The notes under the pieces: generated by a model | Database searches by the model: none | Seen by the model: only the letters and a program-made list of their open reading frames with translations | Told to the model about the DNA's origin: nothing | Assembly (NCBI RefSeq): GCF_900114635.1 | Contig: NZ_FOTQ01000004.1 | Span: forward strand, 62,001 to 126,000 | DNA length: 64,000 bases | Source of the DNA: Shimia aestuarii | GTDB lineage: Bacteria; Pseudomonadota; Alphaproteobacteria; Rhodobacterales; Rhodobacteraceae | Reading direction: 5' to 3' | Program-made: the position numbers and the translations under genes | Part shown: positions 7,413-16,724 of the stretch, piece after piece | Layout: every line of letters starts with the position of its first letter | How positions within the stretch are numbered: the stretch's first letter is position 1

Positions 7413-8756
7413 TCATGACTCTCCCATGAGGACAGGATCAAAAGGATATGTTGTCAGGTTCTCGTAGCCATCTTCCGTGATCAACACCTGGTCTTCGAGT
7501 TTGATTGCGAAATCGCCGCCTTCCTCCCCGACCAGCGCCTCAACACAAAGTACCATCCCTGGCTCGAGCGGATAGTCGAAGGCCCCTGGCACAGCCTTGT
7601 CGGAATAGGCAACCAATGGCCATTCATCGCAAAGGCCCACACCATGCATCAGGCAGCCGTATTTGTGGTTCCAGAACTTATCGTCAAGCTTGTGCGCGTT
7701 GGCCGTCAGTTCAGGAATGGTCACCCCCGGCTTGAGCATCTCCATGTTGGTCATGATATGCTCATGTGCGTGGCGCATGGCGTAGATCATTGAGTTCGTT
7801 GGCTTCTGGTCGCCGATCCACCACGTTCGGCTGATGTCGATGCAGATTCCGTAAGACCCGATCAGATCCGTGTCAAACGCGACGATCTCATTATTTTGGA
7901 CGATGCGGGGCCCGCATTCCTGGAACCAGGGGTTGGTTCTTGGACCTGATGCGAGAAGGCGGGTTTCGATCCATTCACCTCCGCGGCGAATGTTTTCGGC
8001 ATGCAGAACAGCCCAGATGTCATCTTCGCTAGTATTGCCTAGGGGGACGTTTTCGCGAGTAAAACGCTCCATCTCGAAAACAGCGGTCTCGCAGGCATGA
8101 TGGGCGCAGCGCATGGCAAGGATTTCATCCGCCCCTTTGACCGCGCGGGCCTTTTCCGTGACCTCTTCACCTTCCATGATCTCCAGTCCCTGCGCCTCGA
8201 GCGCGCGTAGCCCGTGAAGCATGACCTTGTCCACGGCAAGCCTCTTGTTGCTCGGAGCATGCTCCTGCAAAAGCGCGCGCACTTCATTCGAGAACGCATC
8301 TGCGGCCACGTCAATCTTGTCGCCCCGGTCGAAATAGAACAGGTCGGCGCCCGAACGAACTTCGCGCACCAAGGGGTTGAAACTGCTTAGGAAAGGCGCG
8401 TTCTTGTAGTCCCAGATGACCATGTATCCGTCGGCGCAAAGCAATACGGCGCGGAACGGATTGTGCGTGTTCCAAAGCTGCATATTGGTACTGTCGGTGG
8501 CATAGCGGATGTTGAGCGGATCAAACATCAGAAGACCGGCATAGTCTCGATCAACGATATGTTGCGTGAGGCGCTGCCAACGGTGGCGGCGCATGGCTGG
8601 AAGGTCGGGAAGCTGCAAACCCGCCCCTGCCCATTCGCCGAACGCCAGTCGCGTCGGGCCGATTTCGATCCGATCGCCGTCATTTGGCGTGTTATCGCCC
8701 AGGACTGCACCACGGGTCGGGTCAATCTTGCGAATGTCGCGATAGTGGTCGTTCAT
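7413..8756 (-). CDS. dddP: DMSP lyase DddP (M24 peptidase fold)
   Basis: 447 residues. DddP cleaves dimethylsulfoniopropionate to dimethyl sulfide and acrylate. With the start at 8756 (GGGAGG upstream) the residue numbers match those reported for Roseobacter DddP structures: metal ligands Asp295, Asp297, Asp307, His371, Glu406 and Glu421 and catalytic Asp377 all fall exactly in place (FDTDLIG, ICIDISRTWW, HGVGLCDEW, CVEAL, IKLED). Ordinary Xaa-Pro peptidases lack this arrangement around Asp377. It is divergent from a DUF3445 gene across 124 bp. No other DMSP gene (dmdA, dddL, dddQ, dddW) is in the window. An Xaa-Pro peptidase is the only serious alternative. Confidence 0.93.
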   Translation of the reverse strand: MNDHYRDIRKIDPTRGAVLGDNTPNDGDRIEIGPTRLAFGEWAGAGLQLPDLPAMRRHRWQRLTQHIVDRDYAGLLMFDPLNIRYATDSTNMQLWNTHNPFRAVLLCADGYMVIWDYKNAPFLSSFNPLVREVRSGADLFYFDRGDKIDVAADAFSNEVRALLQEHAPSNKRLAVDKVMLHGLRALEAQGLEIMEGEEVTEKARAVKGADEILAMRCAHHACETAVFEMERFTRENVPLGNTSEDDIWAVLHAENIRRGGEWIETRLLASGPRTNPWFQECGPRIVQNNEIVAFDTDLIGSYGICIDISRTWWIGDQKPTNSMIYAMRHAHEHIMTNMEMLKPGVTIPELTANAHKLDDKFWNHKYGCLMHGVGLCDEWPLVAYSDKAVPGAFDYPLEPGMVLCVEALVGEEGGDFAIKLEDQVLITEDGYENLTTYPFDPVLMGES

Positions 8757-8880
8757 CATGGCCTCCCATTTTCCCACAAGGCCAGTCTGATCTGGCGAAT
8801 CATCAAGGTCGTGCCTGTTTCCGACGCGGGATGTCCGTTTTGGGATGCAGGGCGGATGGCGCGCGGCTAAGAAAGGTCTC

Positions 8881-9627
8881 ATGACGGAGATTTTGCAGAC
8901 ACATATCCCCTATGACGCCTTTGCCGAAGTGGCCTTGCCAGGCATTTCGCCGATGAAAATGACTGACTGGCTGATCATCGACGAGGCTTATGCCGGGCAA
9001 ATGGCGTTGCGAGAGGAACTGCTGGCAAGGCGATGCGGGGATGTGCTTGCACTTGATGAACACGCTTGCGCTGCGGCAGCAGAGCTGTTGGACGTGATCC
9101 TTGAGCTGCTTGAGGAGAAGGAAGGGTTCTTGGTGTCCGGCACGGTTGTGACATGTCCGGATGGACGAAAGGTCACCCTTGATGGTCAGGACCCTTTAGG
9201 CTCTGTCGCGCGGCTTGTGCAGGAGGACATTTGTATCCTGCAGCGCCAAGGAGATCAGCACGTGCTAACGGGCGCGGTGTTGTGCTTTCCGGCCAGCTGG
9301 TCTTTGTCCGAGAAATTCGGAAAACCGCTGACGGGAATTCATGTGCCGGTCGACAGTTATGACGACAACATTGCGCGTCGTGTTCAGCGCCTGTTTGATG
9401 GAGTGCGGGTAGAAAGGCCCATGTGGCGCAAGAATTTGCTTTGGTACAACAACCCCGACCTGTTTCAGCCTCGCAGCGAAAACGAAAGACGCACGCCCGT
9501 GGACAAAAGCAGCGCGCCGTACTTGAGATCCGAACGTCAGAGCATACTCCGTTTGCCCCGGAGTGAGGCCGTTGTGTTTTCCATTCACACCTTCGTCGTC
9601 GCCCGTGAAAACGTGGCGACAGAATGA
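8881..9627 (+). CDS. DUF3445 protein, possible heme-dependent oxidative N-demethylase
   Basis: 248 residues. The pattern PYDAFAEVALPGISPM at the N-terminus, CFPASWSLSEKFGKPLTGIHVPV in the middle (150-175 region) and WYNNPDLFQ followed by LRSERQSILRLPRS identifies the DUF3445 family. One characterised member is the heme/PAS-fold subunit of dimethylamine monooxygenase. The start at 8881 has AAAGG close upstream. It is divergent from dddP and may share a control region with it. Whether it demethylates an amine, a sulfonium compound or something else is not shown by the sequence. Confidence 0.75.
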   Translation: MTEILQTHIPYDAFAEVALPGISPMKMTDWLIIDEAYAGQMALREELLARRCGDVLALDEHACAAAAELLDVILELLEEKEGFLVSGTVVTCPDGRKVTLDGQDPLGSVARLVQEDICILQRQGDQHVLTGAVLCFPASWSLSEKFGKPLTGIHVPVDSYDDNIARRVQRLFDGVRVERPMWRKNLLWYNNPDLFQPRSENERRTPVDKSSAPYLRSERQSILRLPRSEAVVFSIHTFVVARENVATE

Positions 9628-9718
9628 GCGCTCCTCTGTATGCCAGTTTCTGTCCGAAACAGGCTTGGCGCCGGATCGACGCTCTGCAAATGTGGCACCT
9701 GACAGTCAGGGGAACGGA

Positions 9719-10921
9719 ATGAGCATTACCGAACAATACGACACCTACCCATACCCAGCCCGCGATCCGAAAGATGAGCGTAAAAGGCTGGTTCGTGGGT
9801 CGCCGTCGCATCCTGTCGAGATGGATCATTTCCTGTTCGGAGGCAAACGCAACTGGCGCGCGCCCATTCGCATTCTGGTCGCTGGTGGTGGCACCGGGGA
9901 TGCACTGGTGCAACTGGCGCAGACCCTGACGAGCGCCAAGCGGCCCTATGAAATCACTTATCTGGACCTGTCGACCACAGCGCGCGAGATTGCCGAGGCT
10001 CGAATTGCCGAACGCAGGCTTTCAAACGTCACCTTTCACACGGCCAGCCTTTTGGATGCGCCGGATTTTGGGACGTTCGATTACATCGACTGTTGTGGCG
10101 TACTTCATCATTTGCCCGAACCGGATGAGGGGTTCCGGGCCTTGTCCGCAGCCTTGTCGCCCGAGGGTGGCATGGGTTTGATGGTCTATGCGCCATATGG
10201 ACGGGCAGGGGTCTACCAGTTGCAATCGGCATTTGGCACCTTGTCACAGGGAATGTCGGCCAAGGATCGGCTCAAGCTTGGAAAAGCAGTTCTCAAGGCC
10301 GTGCCGGACGCGCATTCTTTCAAGCGAAATCAGGTGCTTGTGGACCACAAAAAAAGTGATGCGGGGTTCTACGATCTGCTGCTGCATTCCCAGGATCGTC
10401 CCTACACAGTAGGCGAACTGGCTGAGGCTTTGAGGCTAGCAGATCTCAAGCCTGCCGGTTTTCTTCCGACAGCCCAGTATGATTTGGACCGGCTTTTGCC
10501 GGAAGGTGTTGAGCGCCCGGACGGCATGGACATCATTGCGGCCATGGACGTGGCCGAAAAACTGCGCGGTACAATCAAGACCCATGTCGTTTATGCCGTT
10601 CCAGCCGCGCGCGACGTGCTCCACGCCAACCCGAAGGATCCTTGGGCGGTTCCGCATTTCAAGAGCCTCGCTGGGCCGCAACTTGCCGGACTGGTGGCCA
10701 AGAAAGGCAAGATCGTGCTCGATTTCCAGACGGAAACCGCCGTTCTCAAACTGCCGAAAGAAGCTGCGCAGATTGTGTCTTTGGTGGACGGGCGTACGCC
10801 GTTGGGCGCTCTGCGTGAACGCACCGGACTGGACGAGATGCTGTTTGCCTCGCTCTGGGGCCGTGTTCACGACGCGCTTGTTCCATGGAACGAACTGAAC
10901 TATTCCAAGCTACTGGTCTGA
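9719..10921 (+). CDS. SAM-dependent class I methyltransferase, two-domain
   Basis: 400 residues beginning with a Tyr/Pro-rich segment (ITEQYDTYPYPARDP), then motif I (ILVAGGGTGDAL), the acidic motif II (ITYLDLS) and CGVLHHLPEPDEGF, typical of class I methyltransferases. Residues about 285-400 form a second region of unknown role (KIVLDFQTETAVLKLP...). The start at 9719 has GGGGAACGGA directly upstream; the frame extends to 9563 but then overlaps the preceding gene. The substrate is unknown. The gene lies 91 bp after the DUF3445 gene on the same strand. Confidence 0.8.
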   Translation: MSITEQYDTYPYPARDPKDERKRLVRGSPSHPVEMDHFLFGGKRNWRAPIRILVAGGGTGDALVQLAQTLTSAKRPYEITYLDLSTTAREIAEARIAERRLSNVTFHTASLLDAPDFGTFDYIDCCGVLHHLPEPDEGFRALSAALSPEGGMGLMVYAPYGRAGVYQLQSAFGTLSQGMSAKDRLKLGKAVLKAVPDAHSFKRNQVLVDHKKSDAGFYDLLLHSQDRPYTVGELAEALRLADLKPAGFLPTAQYDLDRLLPEGVERPDGMDIIAAMDVAEKLRGTIKTHVVYAVPAARDVLHANPKDPWAVPHFKSLAGPQLAGLVAKKGKIVLDFQTETAVLKLPKEAAQIVSLVDGRTPLGALRERTGLDEMLFASLWGRVHDALVPWNELNYSKLLV

Positions 10922-10927
10922 GAGAAC

Positions 10928-11413
10928 TCAGAACACCCCAAGCGCCAGTCCCGCGGCCATTGCCGCGCCAAGCTCTCGGCAGGGGGCAAGCTCTTGTTCT
11001 TCAAGGGTCTTGGGCGCGAGTATCGCCTCCGGTGTCTGGGCGTCAGTGTTCACGATCAGGGGGGGCTGCACCTCTCTGAGCCGCCAGCCTGTAGCGATCC
11101 GTGCCAATTGCCGGGCGGCACCCTGACCGTCTGATCCGGCACAAATCATCTGGGCATACGGGCTCCCCTCGACACGACCCAGAACCGGGTAATAGCAGCG
11201 GTCGAAAAAATCTTTCATGATCCCTGAAAGCGTGGCGAGGTTTTCAGGTGCGCAGAAGATATATCCGTCCGCTCTGAGCACGTCTTCCGGCTTAGCTGCG
11301 TCGGCCGTCATAAGAGTGGTTGGGGTTTCTCCAAGGGCAGCAGAAAAGGCGGCCTCTGCCATCTGCCGACTACCCCCAGTGCGGGAATGATAAACAATGA
11401 GCAGTTCGGGCAT
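10928..11413 (-). CDS. flavodoxin-like / NADPH-dependent FMN reductase family protein
   Basis: 161 residues. The N-terminal ELLIVYHSRTGGSRQMAEAA has the phosphate-binding loop of flavodoxins, and GYIFCAPENLATLSGIMKDFFDR is the 60s loop region of FMN reductases. Probably a soluble FMN oxidoreductase of unknown partner. The start at 11413 has GGAAAG upstream; a longer frame to 11554 has no supporting site. It is tail to tail with the methyltransferase, six bases apart. Confidence 0.8.
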   Translation of the reverse strand: MPELLIVYHSRTGGSRQMAEAAFSAALGETPTTLMTADAAKPEDVLRADGYIFCAPENLATLSGIMKDFFDRCYYPVLGRVEGSPYAQMICAGSDGQGAARQLARIATGWRLREVQPPLIVNTDAQTPEAILAPKTLEEQELAPCRELGAAMAAGLALGVF

Positions 11414-11598
11414 TGAGGTTCTTTCCAGCGTTCTTCCAGCGCAGGATAGCAATCTCGGGACGAAGGGGAAGGGCGCGGATTCATAGCTTCGAAAGTAATG
11501 CGCCAGGCTGATTTTGCACTTGGCAAATTTCGGTTCTGTGCCCGGGATCGCCATTCGGTGAAGTTGTAGATGGTATTCGCTTCAACCCGTACAGGCTT

Positions 11599-11898
11599 TT
11601 ATCGTTCTTGGTTGCGGCGTGCTGATATTTCTGAATACGTCCCAGCCACGAGGAAGACGCCGCCAATTATCGTCAGTACGAAAATCATTCCAGAAATCCA
11701 CTCGAAGAACACAAGCGTTTGGATCAATTCACCGATGAGCGTTGGAAGGTTGTGACACGCTGTTCCGATCCCACACCCGACGGCCTTCAATAGAAGTGTT
11801 GGACCCGCCCCAACCAGAATCAGCAAAACTCCGATGAGAAGCAACTTGCGACCCACCTCACTTCTAAAAAGTTGTTCCAACACCAGATGCAACTCCAA
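11599..11898 (-). CDS. small membrane protein of unknown function
   Basis: Up to 99 residues with two hydrophobic helices: GRKLLLIGVLLILVGAGP at about 17-34 and FFEWISGMIFVLTIIGGVFL at about 64-83. Two cysteines and a short basic tail (ARRNQER) are present. The frame can start only at TTG (11898) or GTG (11883), neither with a convincing Shine-Dalgarno site, so the start is uncertain. It stands alone between two larger intergenic stretches. Nothing identifies its role. Confidence 0.45.
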   Translation of the reverse strand: MELHLVLEQLFRSEVGRKLLLIGVLLILVGAGPTLLLKAVGCGIGTACHNLPTLIGELIQTLVFFEWISGMIFVLTIIGGVFLVAGTYSEISARRNQER

Positions 11899-12113
11899 CT
11901 TTGGAAGTCAAAAATCGGACCTTAGGATGACCGGCATGTTTGTTGATATCAAGGTTTCGAGCGAACGAATGAACGGACGCCATCCCGCGACGGCGAGCTA
12001 CCAACGGGACAGGATCAAATCAGGCAAGCGACACTGCAGTCCGATAGCTCACATCCAATTCAACCGCCTGCACAGCCGCGCGCAGCGGACGTTTTGTGAG
12101 ACCAAGCCATATG

Positions 12114-12141
12114 AAAAGGGCGCCCCAAAAGGCGCCCTTTG
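12114..12141 (-). terminator. glnA terminator, symmetric
   Basis: AAAAGGGCGCC pairs with GGCGCCTTTT-like sequence on either strand (stem 12114-12124 with 12131-12141, short loop). Placed just after the glnA stop. The A- and T-rich flanks on both sides could make it bidirectional. Between 11899 and 12113 I see nothing else. Confidence 0.75.
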
Positions 12142-12163
12142 TTGTTGAGCAAAACAGTCTGAC

Positions 12164-13570
12164 TTAGCAGCTGTAGTACATGCCGAACTCGACGGGGTGG
12201 GGGGTGTGCTCGTAGAGCTGAACCTCTTCCATCTTGAGTTCGATGTAGCCTTCAATCTGGTCCTTGGTGAACACGTCGCCAGCCAGCAGGAAGTCGTGAT
12301 CGGCTTCAAGGGCTTCCAGTGCTTCACGCAGGCTGCCGCAGACGGTCGGAATACCGGCCAGTTCTTCGGCGGGAAGGTCGTACAGGTTCTTGTCCATGGC
12401 TTCGCCCGGATCGATCTTGTTCTGGATGCCGTCAAGACCAGCCATCAGCAGAGCGGCAAAGCAGAGGTAGGGGTTCGCCGACGGATCGGGGAAGCGGGCT
12501 TCAACGCGCTTGGCTTTGGGCGATTCAGTCCACGGAATACGGACACAACCCGAACGGTTACGAGCCGAGTAGGCGCGCAGCACAGGGGCTTCAAAGCCCG
12601 GGATCAGACGCTTATAGGAGTTGGTCGACGGGTTGGTGAAAGCATTCAGCGTTTTTGCGTGCTTCAGGATACCACCGATGAAATACAGCGCTTCCTGGCT
12701 GAGGTCGGCGTATTTGTCACCTGCAAACAGCGGCTTGCCGTCTTTCCAGATCGACATGTTCACGTGCATACCGGTGCCGTTGTCGCCATAGATCGGCTTG
12801 GGCATGAAGGTTGCCGACTTGCCGTAGGACTGGGCCACGTTGTGGATGACGTACTTGTATTTCTGCAGTTCGTCCGCCTGTTTGGTCAGCGTGTCAAAGA
12901 TCAGACCCAGCTCGTGCTGACAGGACGCCACCTCGTGGTGATGCTTGTCGGTTTTCATGCCCAGACGCTTCATCGTCGAGAGCATTTCCGAACGCAGATC
13001 CTGAGCATCGTCGGTCGGGTTCACGGGGAAGTAACCACCCTTGAGGCCCGGACGGTGACCGGTGTTGCCCATTTCGTACTCGGTGTCGGTGTTCCACGAG
13101 GCGTCGATTGCGTCGACTTCGTAGGAAACCTTGTTGATCGAGTTCGAGAAGCGCACGTCGTCAAACAAGAAGAATTCTGCTTCCGGACCCATGTAGGCCA
13201 CGTCACCAATGCCCGAGGACTTCAGGTAAGCTTCGGCTTTTTCGGCTGTGCCGCGCGGGTCACGCTCATAGGCTTCACCAGTGTCGGGCTCAACGATCGA
13301 GCAGTGAATGCAGATGGTTTTCTCAGCATAGAACGGATCCACATAGGCCGACGTGGTGTCGGGGATCAGTTTCATGTCGGAGTTTTCAATCGATTTCCAA
13401 CCAGCGATCGACGACCCGTCAAACATGAAGCCTTCTTCGAGGAAGTCTTCGTCCACGAGGTCCACGTCCACGGTCACGTGCTGCAGCTTGCCGCGCGTGT
13501 CTGTGAAGCGAATATCGACATAGGCGGCGCCTTCGTCTTTGATCATCTGGAGAACTGCGTCTGCGCTCAT
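12164..13570 (-). CDS. glnA: glutamine synthetase, type I
   Basis: 468 residues, the length of GSI. It makes glutamine from glutamate, ammonia and [13 protein letters not shown] (128-137) and NGTGMHVN (264-271) carry the metal- and ATP-site residues, and PDPSANPY (361-368) is the GSI signature. The adenylylation tyrosine is Tyr397, at the same number as in enteric GS, so GlnE control is likely. It lies 36 bp behind glnB and is probably cotranscribed; a terminator follows. Confidence 0.98.
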   Translation of the reverse strand: MSADAVLQMIKDEGAAYVDIRFTDTRGKLQHVTVDVDLVDEDFLEEGFMFDGSSIAGWKSIENSDMKLIPDTTSAYVDPFYAEKTICIHCSIVEPDTGEAYERDPRGTAEKAEAYLKSSGIGDVAYMGPEAEFFLFDDVRFSNSINKVSYEVDAIDASWNTDTEYEMGNTGHRPGLKGGYFPVNPTDDAQDLRSEMLSTMKRLGMKTDKHHHEVASCQHELGLIFDTLTKQADELQKYKYVIHNVAQSYGKSATFMPKPIYGDNGTGMHVNMSIWKDGKPLFAGDKYADLSQEALYFIGGILKHAKTLNAFTNPSTNSYKRLIPGFEAPVLRAYSARNRSGCVRIPWTESPKAKRVEARFPDPSANPYLCFAALLMAGLDGIQNKIDPGEAMDKNLYDLPAEELAGIPTVCGSLREALEALEADHDFLLAGDVFTKDQIEGYIELKMEEVQLYEHTPHPVEFGMYYSC

Positions 13571-13606
13571 TCTCTTTGTCCTTCTGATTACTGGAAAGGG
13601 TGTGGG

Positions 13607-13981
<375 letters not shown>

Positions 13982-14057
13982 TCAGATCACTTTCATTGGC
14001 GGCCTACAATTGGCTATGGTGACGCGGACGGGGCGTATTGCAGGGATTTCATGTGTG

Positions 14058-14074
14058 TGCCTAAAAATTAGGCA
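14058..14074. promoter_or_regulatory. palindromic operator, NtrC-like
   Basis: A perfect 7-3-7 palindrome (TGCCTAA-AAA-TTAGGCA) contains GCC-N9-GGC, which agrees with the CGCC-N9-GGC type of site described for Rhodobacter capsulatus NtrC upstream of glnB. It lies 113 bp before the glnB start and 45 bp before nnr, in the only intergenic region between these divergent genes. Confidence 0.55.
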
Positions 14075-14119
14075 GTACGCTCGAAAAACGCGCTGAATTG
14101 AATCGCAAGGGATTTGGAA

Positions 14120-15760
14120 ATGAGCGAATTACTCACCGCTGCACAAATGCGCGCCATTGAAATGGCGGCCATCGAGTCGGGCGAAGTGACGGGTCTGGAA
14201 CTGATGGAGCGGGCCGGGCGCGGGGTTGTAGAGGCGATCTTTGAGGAGTGGCCGGAGCTGGCCAAGACGTCGCAACGGGCGGTGGTTTTATGTGGTCCCG
14301 GCAACAATGGCGGCGACGGGTTTGTCGTGGCGCGGTTGCTGAAAGAGTGGGGCTGGGAGGTGGAGGTGTTTCTCTATGGGGACGCCGAGAAGCTGCCGCC
14401 GGATGCGAAGGTGAATTATGTGCGGTGGCGTGAGATGGGGGAGGTTGGATCCTATCCCGATTACGACAAGCGAGAAACCTGGCAATGTGATCTACTGGTT
14501 GATGCGCTTTTTGGAACCGGTTTGACGCGCGGGCTGCCTGACCTTGGTGAGCTGTTCTGGAATCTGGATGACATGGTGGATTGCTTTGAGATTGAGTTCG
14601 GGCATGAACTTGGCCGTCCAGCCGTCGTGGCGGTAGATATTCCAAGCGGTGTTTGTGCCGACAGCGGCCGCGATTTTCCCAACTCGGACGATCACTTTCG
14701 CTTTTCGGCGCGCGCCCACATGACTGTGACGTTTCACTCCAAAAAGCCCGGTCATTTATTGAATGATGGTCCAGTGGGATGTGGAAAAACTGTTGTCGCA
14801 GACATTGGCTTGTCCAGAAGCGATGAGCCGGGCTCTTTGTCTCGGCAGACGCTGATAGAGAAGCATGGGGAACGCTGGTTGGGGCGTGTCATAAGCCGTG
14901 CTGTCGAGCCTCCACTTAGTCCATACTTATCAAAGGAAACGGACGAACATAAATACGCCCACGGCCACGCGCTGGTCCTCTCCGGCGGGGTCGGCAAATC
15001 CGGTGCGGCGCGGCTGGCGGCGCGGGGGGCGCTGCGGATTGGGGCGGGGCTGGTAACGCTCGGCGTGCCACCAAGCGCGCAAATGGAAGTTGCCAGCCAG
15101 ATCACCGCGCTCATGCTGCAGCGGGTGGAAGGTTCCGAAGGGCTGGAAAGCGTTTTGGAAGACGCGCGGCTCAACGCACTTTGCCTTGGGCCGGGGCTGG
15201 GTCTGGCGCGAGCGCGGGAGCTGGTTCCAGTGGCAGTGCGTGCCAAGCACGCACCCGACGTGGTTTTGGACGCGGATGCGCTGAGCGCTTTTGCCGATGA
15301 ACCGGCACAATTATTTGACCTATTGCACGAGCGCTGCGTGCTGACCCCGCATGGCGGCGAGTTCAAGCGGCTTTTCCCGGATATCCATGCCAAGCTGGTC
15401 GAGGTGCCGACCAAGGGGCCGGCCTATTCCAAGGTGGATGCCACGCGCGAAGCGGCAAAGCGGGTAGGGTGCACTGTTCTGTTCAAGGGACCGGATACAG
15501 TGATCGCAGACCAAATGGGACGGTGCAGCATCAATTCCGCGCATTACGAGCGCAGCGCGCCTTGGCTTGCAACGGCTGGTTCCGGGGACGTTCTGGCCGG
15601 TTTTATCACGGGGCTTTTGGCGCGGGGATTCTCGACCATGTCGGCGGCGGAAACCGGGGCTTGGCTGCATGTGGAATGTGCGCTGGAATTCGGGCCCGGC
15701 CTGATAGCGGAGGACCTGCCCGAGCAACTGCCCGCAGTGTTTCGGAAACTGGAGCTCTAG
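14120..15760 (+). CDS. nnr: bifunctional NAD(P)H-hydrate epimerase/dehydratase
   Basis: 546 residues in two enzymes. The N-terminal epimerase (about 1-215; YjeF_N) starts LLTAAQMRAIE and has GPGNNGGDGFVVARLL. The C-terminal ADP-dependent dehydratase (about 260-540; ribokinase-like) has GHALVLSGGVGKSGAARLAARGAL, the segment LTPHGGEFKRLFP and the catalytic region ATAGSGDVLAGFITGLLARG. Together they repair hydrated NAD(P)H. The start at 14120 has AAGGGA upstream. It is divergent from glnB-glnA. The stretch between the domains is normal for the fusion. Confidence 0.95.
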   Translation: MSELLTAAQMRAIEMAAIESGEVTGLELMERAGRGVVEAIFEEWPELAKTSQRAVVLCGPGNNGGDGFVVARLLKEWGWEVEVFLYGDAEKLPPDAKVNYVRWREMGEVGSYPDYDKRETWQCDLLVDALFGTGLTRGLPDLGELFWNLDDMVDCFEIEFGHELGRPAVVAVDIPSGVCADSGRDFPNSDDHFRFSARAHMTVTFHSKKPGHLLNDGPVGCGKTVVADIGLSRSDEPGSLSRQTLIEKHGERWLGRVISRAVEPPLSPYLSKETDEHKYAHGHALVLSGGVGKSGAARLAARGALRIGAGLVTLGVPPSAQMEVASQITALMLQRVEGSEGLESVLEDARLNALCLGPGLGLARARELVPVAVRAKHAPDVVLDADALSAFADEPAQLFDLLHERCVLTPHGGEFKRLFPDIHAKLVEVPTKGPAYSKVDATREAAKRVGCTVLFKGPDTVIADQMGRCSINSAHYERSAPWLATAGSGDVLAGFITGLLARGFSTMSAAETGAWLHVECALEFGPGLIAEDLPEQLPAVFRKLEL

Positions 15761-15813
15761 ACGCATTTTCTGCTCGCATCCCGCATTTGGCTTTGCTAAG
15801 ACGCGCGAACCGT

Positions 15814-15898
15814 GCGGGTGTGGCGAAATTGGTAGACGCACCAGATTTAGGTTCTGGCGCCGCGAGGCGTGGGGGTTCAAGTCCCTCCACCCGCACCA
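15814..15898 (+). tRNA. tRNA-Leu (anticodon TAG)
   Basis: 85 nt with CCA encoded. Acceptor GCGGGTG pairs with CACCCGC; the D-loop has TGGTAGACGC; the anticodon loop TTTAGGT gives TAG; a long variable arm typical of class II tRNAs follows; the T-arm holds GGTTCAAGTCC. Confidence 0.97.
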
Positions 15899-15939
15899 CG
15901 GTTTCTCGGATTTTCGAACCGTATTTATTACGGAAAACA

Positions 15940-15973
15940 CCTGTTGGTACGACGTCGGTATTGCGTCGGTGTT
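15940..15973. repeat. 11-bp direct repeat cluster (3 units)
   Basis: Three units with GGT at 15946, 15957 and 15968, exactly 11 bp apart, each preceded by GTC or similar (consensus NNCGTCGGTAT). It lies between tRNA-Leu and the 3' end of the SDR gene. Similar clusters are at 25799 and 52164. Confidence 0.7.
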
Positions 15974-15977
15974 GGCA

Positions 15978-16724
15978 TCAGCTTCCTTGGCGAAATAGCG
16001 TTTGGAACCAGGGTAGCGGCACATGCCGCCCGATGGTGAAGAGCCATGAAAAGGGCGCAGGAAACGAAGTTGAGAACCTGCGCGTTTTCATGGCCCGGAC
16101 ACAGTGGTCCGCAGCCTTTTCCGGCGACATGAGCATGGGCATTTCGAAGCTGTTTTTGTCTGTAAGGCGGGTGCGGATGAAGCCCGGGTTCAGACATTGA
16201 ACGCGAACGCCCGTGCCGCGCAGGTCGGCACGGAGGTTCTCGCCCAGATGCATCAGCGCGGCTTTCGACGCCCCATAGCCGATCGCGCCGGGCAGGCCGC
16301 GATGGCCTGCAAGGGATCCGATCAGGACAACATGACCCTCACCGCGCCGGGTCATGGCAGGCACCACGTTGCCGAGAATGCGCAGCGCACCTGTAAAGTT
16401 GACCTCGACCATCTGCTCCACGGCTTCGGTGTCCCAAGCCTGCGCCGTCATCGGATCATAGGCCCCGGCACAATAGATCACCCCGTCCGGCAGTCTTTTG
16501 CCCCGGATAACTGCCATCCATGTGTCCCGCACCGAGGACGGGTCGGTGACATCGAGCGGACACGCCTCTGCGTTCGGCAAACGCGCCGCAAGGTCCGAGA
16601 GCTTTTCGGCACTCCGGGCGGACAAGATAAGATGGGTGCCTTCGCGGGAAAGGGCAGTCGCCAGCGCGCGCCCAAGCCCTTCGGATGCGCCGACAATCCA
16701 ATAGGTTTTTCTGTGAAGTTTCAT
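15978..16724 (-). CDS. short-chain dehydrogenase/reductase
   Basis: 248 residues. The cofactor loop GASEGLG (about 13-19) and the catalytic YGASKAA are those of classical SDRs. Residues 215-248 form a hydrophobic tail (FSWLFTIGRHVPLPWF) that could attach to the membrane. It is the last gene of the five-gene minus-strand operon and overlaps the DUF3833 gene by four bases (ATGA). In Rhodobacter sphaeroides an SDR ends the corresponding RpoE-controlled operon, from memory. The substrate may be a modified lipid or its breakdown product, which is inference. Confidence 0.88.
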   Translation of the reverse strand: MKLHRKTYWIVGASEGLGRALATALSREGTHLILSARSAEKLSDLAARLPNAEACPLDVTDPSSVRDTWMAVIRGKRLPDGVIYCAGAYDPMTAQAWDTEAVEQMVEVNFTGALRILGNVVPAMTRRGEGHVVLIGSLAGHRGLPGAIGYGASKAALMHLGENLRADLRGTGVRVQCLNPGFIRTRLTDKNSFEMPMLMSPEKAADHCVRAMKTRRFSTSFPAPFSWLFTIGRHVPLPWFQTLFRQGS

